Shown here piece after piece: positions 1 to 7,449 of a DNA stretch of 15,339 bases; position 1 is the first letter of the stretch, and every line of letters begins with the position of its first letter. The notes beneath the pieces were generated by a model. The model was not told the DNA's origin and did no database searches. It was given only the letters and a program-made list of their open reading frames with translations. Origin of the DNA: Opitutaceae bacterium (GTDB lineage: Bacteria; Verrucomicrobiota; Verrucomicrobiae; Opitutales; Opitutaceae); assembly GCA_031266495.1 (NCBI GenBank), contig JAISAX010000858.1, forward strand, positions 1 through 15,339. Direction: 5' to 3'. Position numbers and translations under genes: made by a program.

Positions 1-2248
1 GCAGCCCCCCCCCCCCCCCCCCCCCCGCCCCCCGCCCCCCCCCCCCCCCCGCCACGGCCTGGGGCATGGCACGGAGGATGGGGAGGTCGGTGGTTTCGGA
101 GGCGGCGAGGTGGGCGCGGGCGAGTTTGAGGTGTTCGGGGTTTTGGATGATGATGCCGGAGTAAAGGGAGGGGTGGGCGGCGAGGCGGTGAAGGGCGTCG
201 CTGATTTCACAGTTTTGCCCGAGCCAGTGGTAGGCGGAGATGGCGGAGGTGATGCCTGCGTCGCGGAGTTTTTTGAGGGTGTTTTCGATGCCGGAGGGGG
301 GGGGGAAGAGGTCGTCGGGGTGTTTTTCGCAGTGGCCGATGATGCGACGGTCGGAGGCGCCTTCGAGGTTTTTGGCGAGAAGGTCGTGGTGGCAGTCCTG
401 GGAGCGGGTTTTGAGTGCGGTGGCAAGGGAGGGGTTTTGGAGGGTCTGGAGGTTTTTTTCGGGGTCGGAGGCAGTGGGGTCGTGTTGCGGGTCGCCGAGT
501 TCGCGTATGATTTCGGGGTTTTGGCGAAGCCGGATGGCGTGGTCGTCGATTTGCGCGAGTCGGGAATGGAGGTCGGCGCGTCGGGTGAGTGTGTCGCGGT
601 GTTCTTTTTCTTTTGTATCGATACCGTCACGATGTTGTTCGATGAGGGTTTCGTTTCGGGTGATGTGTTCGGCGTATTGACGGGAGCGGTTTTCGTGTCC
701 GGCGGCGATTTTTTCGAGGCGGTCAATGGCAGCGGCGGCGGTTTCGGCGGTGGAGAGGATGTTTTCGGCGCGGAGGGTTTCGCGGGCGGCGTCGGCTTCT
801 TCGAGGAATTTTTGGGCAGTGTCGAGTTTGGTGCGGGCGGTGGCTTCGTCGGCGATGTGTTGGTTTTGTTGTTTCTGGAGGTGTCGGGTTTCTTGGGTGA
901 GTGTGCTTTTTTCTTGGTCGTGGGTGGCGATTTGTTGGTCGCAGAGGGTGATGGCGTTTCCGAGGAGGATGCGGAGGGTGTGTCCGAGCCGTTCGAGTTG
1001 CTGGCGTTTGGGGGCGTGTTCTTTTTCGATGTTTTGTTTTTGCGCGCGGTAGTTGGTAATCAGGGTTTCGCAGTTTTTGATTTGTTTGTGGCGGCGTGCA
1101 GTGATGAGGGCGGCGTGCCAGGCGCGGGTTCGGGCGAGTTGTCCGGTGGCGTCGTGGAGGTGTTGTTCGGCTTCGGCGAGAGCGAGGATTCTCCGGTGGT
1201 GTTCGTAGTTTTTTTTCCAGACGCGATTTTGCTGTTTCTGCCTGGTGGCGTCTTTGTGAATGTCTTCACCCAGTTTTATTTCCGTTTCGAGGGCGGTGAT
1301 GCCGGTTTGGAGGGATGCGATGTGTCGCCCGACGGTGCGCAGGAGGTGGGTGGCGCGTTGGCGGTAGTGGATGCGTTGGCGTTGGTGGTGGGTGACGATG
1401 TCGAGTTCTGTCTTGAGTGAGGTGAGGACGGTGATGGTGTTTTTGCAGAAGGTGGCGGAGGCGGTGAGGTCGGGGCGGGCGTGGGAGCGTTGGCGGAAGG
1501 CGTCGATGGTTTGGCTGATGTTGTCGGTGGTCGGGGTGTCGTTTTGCGGGGCGTCGGGGGGGGGAGGGGTTTCGTAGGTCATGTCGAGGAGTTTTTCGAC
1601 GAATGATTCGGGGGTTTTGAAGTCGAAGAATTTGAGGAGGCCGCCTTCGTCGGCATTCATGAGGAGGTGGGTGCGGTAGATTTCGGGGTCGAGGCCAATG
1701 GATTCGAGGTGTTGGCGCCAGTCGCCTTGATTGGTGGTTTTGTAGAAGGCGATGGTGTCGGGTGGGTGTTTTTCGGAGAGGGTCTGGAGGTGTTGGAAGA
1801 GCTGTTCGGGCGAGGGGGAGGGGGGAGAGGCAAGGCCGGTGAGGGGAATGTCGTCCCATGCGAGGGGGCCGTCGGTGCGAAAGGTGAAGAAGGTGCGCTC
1901 TCTGGCGCGGGTGGAGGCGGGGTTTTTTCGTATTGATTGCGCAATGACACGATGGATGCCGAGGGAGGGGAACTGGAATTCGAGAAGGATGTAGCCTGTC
2001 TGGCGTTCGCGGAGGTACTCGTAGATGTCGGTGATGCGTCCGTTGTGGCGTCCGAGCCAGTCGTTGGCGTGCGGGAGGAGGGTGCTGTAGAGGAAGGAGA
2101 GGAGGGTGGTTTTGCCGCCTCCGTTGCGGAGCCAGATGATGGTGTGGGCGGGGGTGGCGCCGGCGTCGCGGAAGTCGAGTGTGACGGGGTTGAAGCGGGC
2201 GGCGTCGAGACCGAGTCCGGTGATGTGTATGCGGTTGAGGCGAGCCAT
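1..2248 (-). CDS. SMC-family ATPase, Wadjet JetC / MukB-like, partial (3' end beyond window)
   Basis: This is probably the motor subunit of an SMC complex that binds and extrudes DNA; in Wadjet systems such a complex recognises and leads to cleavage of small circular DNA. My translation from ATG at 2248 stays open for about 749 codons to the window edge. Seen: an N-terminal ATPase lobe with the P-loop IIWLRNGGGKTTLL (Lys46), a likely Q-loop in LLEFQF (Gln92), and a segment MNADEGGLLKFFDFKTPESF near residues 197-216 resembling the head of JetC-type proteins. A long region rich in Glu, Gln, Arg, Lys and Ala (about 245-600) looks like coiled coil. A hinge-like domain follows at about 640-730 (DAGITSAISAYHWLG, then HPSLYSGIIIQNPEHL). 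The return coil and signature/Walker B lobe are missing. It follows the KITE-like gene by 23 bases. The last 17 or so codons, all-glycine from the C runs at 5-50, are probably not real. The subtype (Wadjet II, III or Mks-like) is unresolved. Confidence 0.75.
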   Translation of the reverse strand, partial: MARLNRIHITGLGLDAARFNPVTLDFRDAGATPAHTIIWLRNGGGKTTLLSFLYSTLLPHANDWLGRHNGRITDIYEYLRERQTGYILLEFQFPSLGIHRVIAQSIRKNPASTRARERTFFTFRTDGPLAWDDIPLTGLASPPSPSPEQLFQHLQTLSEKHPPDTIAFYKTTNQGDWRQHLESIGLDPEIYRTHLLMNADEGGLLKFFDFKTPESFVEKLLDMTYETPPPPDAPQNDTPTTDNISQTIDAFRQRSHARPDLTASATFCKNTITVLTSLKTELDIVTHHQRQRIHYRQRATHLLRTVGRHIASLQTGITALETEIKLGEDIHKDATRQKQQNRVWKKNYEHHRRILALAEAEQHLHDATGQLARTRAWHAALITARRHKQIKNCETLITNYRAQKQNIEKEHAPKRQQLERLGHTLRILLGNAITLCDQQIATHDQEKSTLTQETRHLQKQQNQHIADEATARTKLDTAQKFLEEADAARETLRAENILSTAETAAAAIDRLEKIAAGHENRSRQYAEHITRNETLIEQHRDGIDTKEKEHRDTLTRRADLHSRLAQIDDHAIRLRQNPEIIRELGDPQHDPTASDPEKNLQTLQNPSLATALKTRSQDCHHDLLAKNLEGASDRRIIGHCEKHPDDLFPPPSGIENTLKKLRDAGITSAISAYHWLGQNCEISDALHRLAAHPSLYSGIIIQNPEHLKLARAHLAASETTDLPILRAMPQAVAGGGGGRGAGGGGGGGL

Positions 2249-2271
2249 GTTGTTTGCGGGGGGGGGAGAGT

Positions 2272-3018
2272 TTAGCGAGTGGTGTTTTGCTTCAGTTCCT
2301 GGGCTTGGGTGAATGCGTTTTTGAGGAATGTGTTGGCTTCGCGGACCATGGTGCGGACCTGGATTCGGTAGTGGGGGCGGGCGTAGTAGACGTAGTCGCC
2401 GGGGTTCAGGGGGTCGGCTTCGCGCCGGAAGGTGCCTTCGTCATGGAAGTACTGGACGAGCGCCTTGAGCATGGCGTGAAGGTTTTTTTGTTCGCGGGCG
2501 TTGGAGGCGTTGTCACGATAGGCGAGGAGGTGGTCGAAGCCGGGGCGCAGGTGGGCGTTGGCGGGGTCTTCAGAGGGGAGGGTGGCGCGGAGGTTCTCAC
2601 AGGTGTTTTTTGCGTATTCGGTGAGTTCGGGGATGCGGACGCGGGCGCCGAGCGAGGTGGCGTCGTCGGCGAGGGTTTGTTTGTTGGGGTAAACGTAGGC
2701 GGCGATGACAAAGAAGAGGAGTCCGTAGGCAATGCGTTCGTCGGGTGTGCGGGTGGCGCGAAAGTTTTTGAGGGTGGGAGTGAAGGGGCTGCCGGGGTGG
2801 ACGAGGGTGATGATTCCGTGGGCGTCGGCGGCTTCGTCAATGAGTTCGATTTTGAGGGCGGATGCGATTTGGGTGGCGGCCTCGCGAACGCCGGTGTCGG
2901 TGCGGTATTTGGTGATGAGCGCGGCGTATTCGGGGTTGGCGGATGGCCGGTTTTTGGGCGAGAGGGCGTAGGCGAGCAGTTGCGCGGCGTAGTGGATTTC
3001 TTCGGATGTGCAGTGCAT
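2272..3018 (-). CDS. MukE/JetB-like (KITE) winged-helix subunit of SMC complex
   Basis: This 248-residue soluble protein lies between a kleisin-like gene and an SMC ATPase, the position of JetB in Wadjet and MksE in MksBEF. KITE subunits bind the kleisin as dimers and help DNA contact. No catalytic motif is visible. The C-terminal part, around residues 185-225, has the look of a winged helix: a helix LHAMLKALVQYFHDEG, then a wing with YVYYARPHYRIQVR. The middle contains a hydrophobic helix, GLLFFVIAAYVY, that is more likely buried than membrane-spanning. The start at 3018 has a GGAG purine stretch about 10 bases upstream, one of the few Shine-Dalgarno-like sites in the window. The gene lies 25 bases after the upstream stop and 23 bases before the next start, so it is almost surely cotranscribed. 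Family assignment rests mainly on context and size. Confidence 0.6.
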   Translation of the reverse strand: MHCTSEEIHYAAQLLAYALSPKNRPSANPEYAALITKYRTDTGVREAATQIASALKIELIDEAADAHGIITLVHPGSPFTPTLKNFRATRTPDERIAYGLLFFVIAAYVYPNKQTLADDATSLGARVRIPELTEYAKNTCENLRATLPSEDPANAHLRPGFDHLLAYRDNASNAREQKNLHAMLKALVQYFHDEGTFRREADPLNPGDYVYYARPHYRIQVRTMVREANTFLKNAFTQAQELKQNTTR

Positions 3019-3043
3019 GTGCGCGTGTCTCCGTTTCAGGTTT

Positions 3044-4480
3044 TCAATTTGTTTTCATTTTTTCTCCCCGGTCTGTCGGGGAGATTGCGAGGTCATCACC
3101 ATGGAAGGCAGGGGTATCAATGGTGGTTTTGTCCGGGATGTTGGATACGTGGATGGGGGTGTCTTCGGCAAACCATTGAAGGATTTTGAGAGAGAGGTGG
3201 TAGAGGGCATTGTCCGTGGCGCCTTGGGAACGGCCTTTGGCGAGGAGGTGGCCAAGGGTTGTGGGGGCGGTGATGTTGTCGAGCAGGGCACGGGCGGTGG
3301 CGATGTCGTGCGTGGTGAAGCGTTCGCGGGAGGGTTGTTCCTGGATGTGTTCCGCGCGGGTGTCGTCGGGAATGGGGGGCGAGGGAGGCGGGGTGAGGAG
3401 GTGTTTGTTGACGAGGTCGGCGTGGTCGGGCGGTTTGGGAATCTGGAGGGGGAGGAAGAACTGGAGGTTGGCGGTGATCCAGTCGTTAAGGGGGCCGACG
3501 GGGTGTTTGAGGGCGGGTTTGAGGGCGTCTGTTTGGGGATCGAAAACGGCAAGGGGGGAGCGTGGCTGGAATTTTTGACGGGTTTGTTCGAAGCGGAATT
3601 TTGCGTGTGCTCCCATGATTTCCCGGAGCAGGGAGATGTTGTGTTGGTGGGAGCTTTGAAAGATGTCGCGCATGTGGATGAGATGCGGCATGGTGGCATC
3701 GGTAATGTTATCGAGGCGTTGGTCGATGTCGTTGATGTGCGTGTTTTCGATGTCGAGGCGTTCGGTCATGTGGCGCCGCGCGTCTTCGATGACGGGCATG
3801 GTGTCGCGTACGTAATCGATTTCAAAGATGTTGCGTTCGATGGCGGCAAGGGATCGGCGGATTTTTGTGTGGTACTGGATGGTGAGTTTGCGGGCTTCCT
3901 CGGCAACGAGCGCGGCGTCCTCGAAGCGTCCTCGTTTCATGTAGTGTTGATAGGCGGCGTCGCGGGCGGCCTGACTGGCTTCGAGTTCGATTTCGAGGCT
4001 GGAAAGGAAGAAGTTGATGGCTTGGTTGCTGGCGTCATAAATGGTTTCGTTTTCCGGGCTTTCGTGCGGGTCGATGATTTTGAAGTGGTGTTCGCGCCAT
4101 TCGATGGCGCCGTCTTCTTTTTCGAACTGCCAGGGGATAACGAAATTGGTACGTTGTTGTTCGTTGCAGAGGTGTTCGAGGACAAGCGTGGTGAGGATGT
4201 CGGCTTCCCGATCTGTGCAGGCGTTATTGGCCGCACGGAATGCCGGGACGGTGGCATCAAGCAACTGGGGATATGTGGCACCTTTGACCGGCCCGCCCAT
4301 CTCCAGTATCACTTTGTCCAGGATAACCATTGCGATGCGGTGGAGGTCGTATTGGGCGGCGGCGATTCCGGTTTTGGCGAGACGCGTTTCCTTGAACGCT
4401 TCAAGCATGAAAAAGGGACGCAAAACTGTCAGGTTCCGTGCACGACGATTGATAGATTCGCGTCGATATTGATTATGCAT
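3044..4480 (-). CDS. kleisin-like subunit of SMC complex (Wadjet JetA / MksF-like)
   Basis: This 478-residue protein is the first gene of the SMC operon, where Wadjet places JetA and Mks places MksF. Kleisins bridge the two ATPase heads of the SMC dimer. Seen: an N-terminal helical, probably winged-helix region (about 40-130), a long charged helical bundle (about 165-290, with EIELEASQAARDAAYQHYMK and RGRFEDAALVAEEARKLT), a Pro-rich linker (about 345-400), and a compact helical C-terminus (about 400-470) that could be the second winged helix contacting the ATPase. No enzymatic motif is visible. The start at 4480 is the longest; Met25 (4408) is an alternative, and neither has a clear ribosome site. 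The 235-base gap upstream and an AT-rich promoter-like stretch suggest that the SMC operon starts here. The assignment is inferred from layout, length and helical architecture; I do not recognise a specific DUF signature. Confidence 0.6.
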   Translation of the reverse strand: MHNQYRRESINRRARNLTVLRPFFMLEAFKETRLAKTGIAAAQYDLHRIAMVILDKVILEMGGPVKGATYPQLLDATVPAFRAANNACTDREADILTTLVLEHLCNEQQRTNFVIPWQFEKEDGAIEWREHHFKIIDPHESPENETIYDASNQAINFFLSSLEIELEASQAARDAAYQHYMKRGRFEDAALVAEEARKLTIQYHTKIRRSLAAIERNIFEIDYVRDTMPVIEDARRHMTERLDIENTHINDIDQRLDNITDATMPHLIHMRDIFQSSHQHNISLLREIMGAHAKFRFEQTRQKFQPRSPLAVFDPQTDALKPALKHPVGPLNDWITANLQFFLPLQIPKPPDHADLVNKHLLTPPPSPPIPDDTRAEHIQEQPSRERFTTHDIATARALLDNITAPTTLGHLLAKGRSQGATDNALYHLSLKILQWFAEDTPIHVSNIPDKTTIDTPAFHGDDLAISPTDRGEKMKTN

Positions 4481-4715
4481 GAGGATGCACCGTTTTCTTG
4501 TATCAGAGAAGGTGAGCTGTCAGCCCGGAAAATAGTATATGGCAAAAATAGTACAGGGGAAAACAACCATCCCCCGACACGTTCCTTCACACCGGCGCTT
4601 TACCTGTGAGAATGCTCCGCTTTGGCGAACTGGTGATGACTTTTGTAGTCGCATGGCAGACGGTTGATGGACTGTCGTTTTGCCCGATATGTCAAAATTG
4701 CCGCGCTCCGCATCA
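4481..4715. other. Intergenic region between RNase R and SMC operon
   Basis: This 235-base stretch is the only spacer in the left half long enough to hold a full promoter, and its base composition is visibly less GC-rich than its neighbours. It contains a TATACT hexamer on the minus strand and a short direct repeat (listed separately). I see no convincing rho-independent terminator after RNase R and no small gene of coding character. The 89-residue open frame here overlaps the RNase R end and looks spurious. Confidence 0.5.
4529..4553 (-). promoter_or_regulatory. Candidate promoter and direct repeat upstream of SMC operon
   Basis: On the minus strand a perfect TATACT hexamer (4534-4539) lies 54 bases before the ATG at 4480, in a local AT-rich patch. 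The nonamer TACTATTTT occurs twice with a 16-base period (4529-4537 and 4545-4553), so one copy overlaps the -10-like hexamer, as an operator might. No good -35 hexamer is found at 16-18 bases. The call is therefore tentative. Confidence 0.35.
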
Positions 4716-7312
4716 TCAGTTCTTCCTGTCATTCGATGGATAAGACAGGTCGGCTGGCTTGAAATCGATGAGACGCTTGAAGCGGTCAACCTTGGCGACG
4801 TGGACGTCGATCTTGTCGCCGAGGGCGAAGCGGCGTTTGCTCCGTTTGCCGGTCAGGGCACTGCCGTCGGGCGTAGGCTGGTAATAATCGTCGTTGTCGG
4901 CGGCGGACAATTCCGACGCCGGGATGAAACCGAAGGTCATCGATTCGGCCAGTTCGATGAAGAGGCCGTGCGGACGCACTTCCGTGATGATCGCCGCAAA
5001 GCGCGTGGGCGTGCGCTTGTTCAGCTCGCGCTCGAAAAATTCGAGGAGTTTTACTTTTACGCTCTCTCGCTCGGCTTCCTGCGAGTTGGTTTCGGTAAGG
5101 CTGAGGTGTTCGCCGATCCCGGCCATCTGCGAGGCCGTGTAGTGGAATCGGGATTCTTTTCTGGTGTTCGCGGCGGCGGGGTTGGCGGCGGGACGAACGG
5201 CAGGGGGGGGGGGGGGGGCGGGGCGAGGAAGGTTTCCAGCACGCGGTGAACGACGAGGTCGGAGTAGCGGCGGATAGGCGACGTGAAGTGCGTGTAGTCC
5301 TTTTTCGCGAGGCCGAAATGGCCGTCGGGCGTGGCGCGATAACACGCTTTTTTCAGGCTGCGCAGGAGTTGCGTGCGCAGGAGGTGGCCTTGCGGATGTT
5401 GGTCGAGCGTGGTGATGACTTTGGACAGTTCGGAGCGTTTGGTGAGGTCGCCCGCCTTGATGCCGGCGGTGGCAAGGGTGTCGCGAAATTCACCGAGTTT
5501 TTCCGCGTCGGGTTCGTCGTGCACGCGGTAGAGCGAGGGCAGGCGCTTGCCGCGCGTGAGGCGGGCCACGGCCTCGTTGGCGGCAAGCATGAACTCTTCG
5601 ATGAGTTGGTGGCTTTCGTCGTTTTCGATTTTTTCGAGGCGGTCGGCGTAGCCTTGTTCGTCCACGAAGACTTTGGTCTCGGGCATGTCGAGGTCGAGCG
5701 AGCCGTTGCGCATGCGCTGGCGGCGGAGCGTCGAGGCGATGGCCCAGAGTTCGCGTATCCATTTTTGCAGGTCACGCAATTCGGCGTCCTTGAGCGAGGA
5801 GAGGGCGCGGCCGGTGGAGCCGGTCTGGTGTTTGGGGGGGAGGGGCAGGGCGCGGATGGCAGCGAGGTTTTTTTCCGATCCGAAGAGGAGCGCGTAGGCC
5901 TGACGGTAAGTCAGGCGTTTGCGGCTGCGGATCACGGCGCTGGCAAAAGCGGTGTCCACGAGGCGGCGTTTGGCGTCGAAGGTGAGGAGCACCGTCTTGA
6001 CGAGGCGATCCTGCGCTTCGACGAGCGAGCAGAGGCCGTTGGAGAGTTTTTCCGGCAGCATGGGGATGACGGCGCCGACGAGGTAGGTGGAGTTGCCTCG
6101 TTTGCGGGCTTCGTTGTCGAGCGCGGCGCCGGGTTTGACGTAGTGCGAGACGTCGGCGATGTGAATGCCGACACGGATACGGCCGCCGTCGAGGTGTTCG
6201 ATGGAGAGCGCGTCGTCGAAGTCCTTGGCGTCGTCGGGGTCGATGGTGAGGGTCGGGGTGTCGCGATAATCGAGGCGGCCGGTGATGTCGGCAGGGCTGA
6301 CCTTGTCGGGCAGGCCGGCGACTTCGCGCTGGACGGCGTCGGGGAAGGCAGGATCGAGGTTGTACTTGCGGAGAATGGCGGTGAATTCCGCGCCGGGTTC
6401 AAAGGTCTTGCCGAGCCGTTCGATGATCTCGCCTTCGAGGATGGCGTGGCGGTTGGCCCACTCGCGGAGCCGGACGACGACCTTGTCGCCGACTTCGGGG
6501 ACGGCGGGAAGTGGGGCGGGGGGGGGGGGGGGAGGGGGGAGGGCGGCGGACGCGGGCACGGGTGTCGCGCCGCGCGGAACGGGTTTGAAGATGGGGCGGG
6601 CGCCTTTGGCGGGCGCGGCGGCGGTTTTGGGTTTGGCGTTTTTTTTGCCGGCGGCCGCTGCGGCGAAGGCAGGGGTTTTTGTAGGGTCGGGAACGGCGAC
6701 CTCGTGCTGGAAGCGGGGATCGTCGGGCTGCACGTAGTAACTGGAGCGGATGCGGCGGAGCGTGCCGATCATGGTGGCGCTGCCGCGTTCGACGATGTTG
6801 ACAACGCGGCCACGCAGTTCGTTTTCGCGGGCGGTGTCTTTGGCGGATTGTTGTCCGCGCTGCCGACGCGGGCGGGCGGCCCGGGCCGGGCGGGGACGGT
6901 TGAGGCGGACTTCGACGGTATCGCCGGGAAGCGCCGTGCCGGTGTCGTCCCAGGCGATCTGGACCGGCTCGGTCGTGGCGTCGGCGGGGGTTTTGCCGTC
7001 GGCGTCGGAAGGGGGTTTGGGGAAAAAGACGGCGGAGCCTCCGGCCCGAAACTGGATGCGGCCGACGAGCACATCGGGACTGCGGCTGCCGATGCCGGTG
7101 TCATTGCGTCCGTTGCGGCTGGCGGCGGGCGGAGCGATGCGGTCGCCGGAGACGAGGCGGGCGTCGCCGCGCGAGAGGAGGGCGCGAAGGGCGTGGCGGA
7201 GTTGGCCGCGTTGCTTGCGGTCCGTGCCGATTTCGCGGGCGAGCCGGGCTTCGTTGACGGGTTGGTAGTCGGGCGCGGCGAGGCGGGCGAGGATGAGGTC
7301 GTGGAAATTCAT
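4716..7312 (-). CDS. rnr: Ribonuclease R (RNase II/RNB family 3'-5' exoribonuclease), frame change in a G run
   Basis: RNase R degrades structured RNA processively from the 3' end in the cytoplasm. The start is chosen at 7312 (MNFHDLILARLA, a winged-helix N-terminus) rather than 22 codons upstream, because the extra residues lack family character. In order: N-terminal helical RNA-binding region; cold-shock-like domains interrupted by an Ala/Lys/Pro-rich insert at about 213-272; the RNB catalytic domain with TIDPDDAKDFDDAL near 354-367, holding the metal-binding aspartates; HFTSPIRRYSDLVVHR near 674-689; then an S1 domain near 757-830 (TRFAAIITEVRPHGLFIEL). The reading frame changes within 16 G at 5203-5218: without correction the protein ends at 5057 in a nonsense Pro-rich tail. 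One added base gives 865 residues, compared with about 813 in E. coli, the excess being the two Pro-rich linkers. The short form would keep the catalytic domain and lose S1. Confidence 0.9.
5203..5218. repeat. Homopolymer run of 16 G at the RNase R frame break
   Basis: On the coding strand this is a C run encoding polyproline between the RNB and S1 domains. The upstream frame reads TFLAPPPPPP and the downstream frame PAVRPAANPAAANTRKE. A run of 17 or 14 would make a single open frame. Runs of this length are unstable in replication and hard to sequence, so the count in one assembly cannot be trusted. Confidence 0.9.
6518..6539. repeat. G runs (15 then 6) inside RNase R insert
   Basis: These encode seven consecutive prolines and neighbours in the insert of the cold-shock-like region. 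They are in frame as given. A change of one base here would abolish the catalytic domain, unlike the run at 5203, which affects only the C-terminus. Confidence 0.85.
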
Positions 7313-7449
7313 CAGGTGGACGGGAAGAGGTTTGAGAATGTTCGACAAGAAGGCAGGCGCAAAGATGCAGTTTCGCAAGCCGCCGGCCGAAAGCGGCGAA
7401 CAAGGAGGGGGGGGGGGGAGGGGTATCGCAGACGGGGATACGTGTTTTT
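7313..7449. other. Spacer between vWA-like gene and RNase R, with G run
   Basis: The spacer is 137 bases and holds 12 G at 7407-7418 followed by A and four more G, about 95 bases upstream of the RNase R start. A weak hairpin is possible at 7379-7397 (five-base arms) without a T tract. No clear terminator or promoter is seen, so RNase R may be read through from the envelope genes. Confidence 0.5.

Noticed and set aside
110..1420. 436-residue open frame on the plus strand
   Set aside because: Antisense shadow of the SMC ATPase: Gly/Val/Phe-rich with no family features, while the minus frame holds the P-loop and hinge.
4520..4789. 89-residue minus-strand frame between RNase R and the kleisin-like gene
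   Set aside because: It overlaps the RNase R end out of frame, and its Ser-rich composition lacks coding character.
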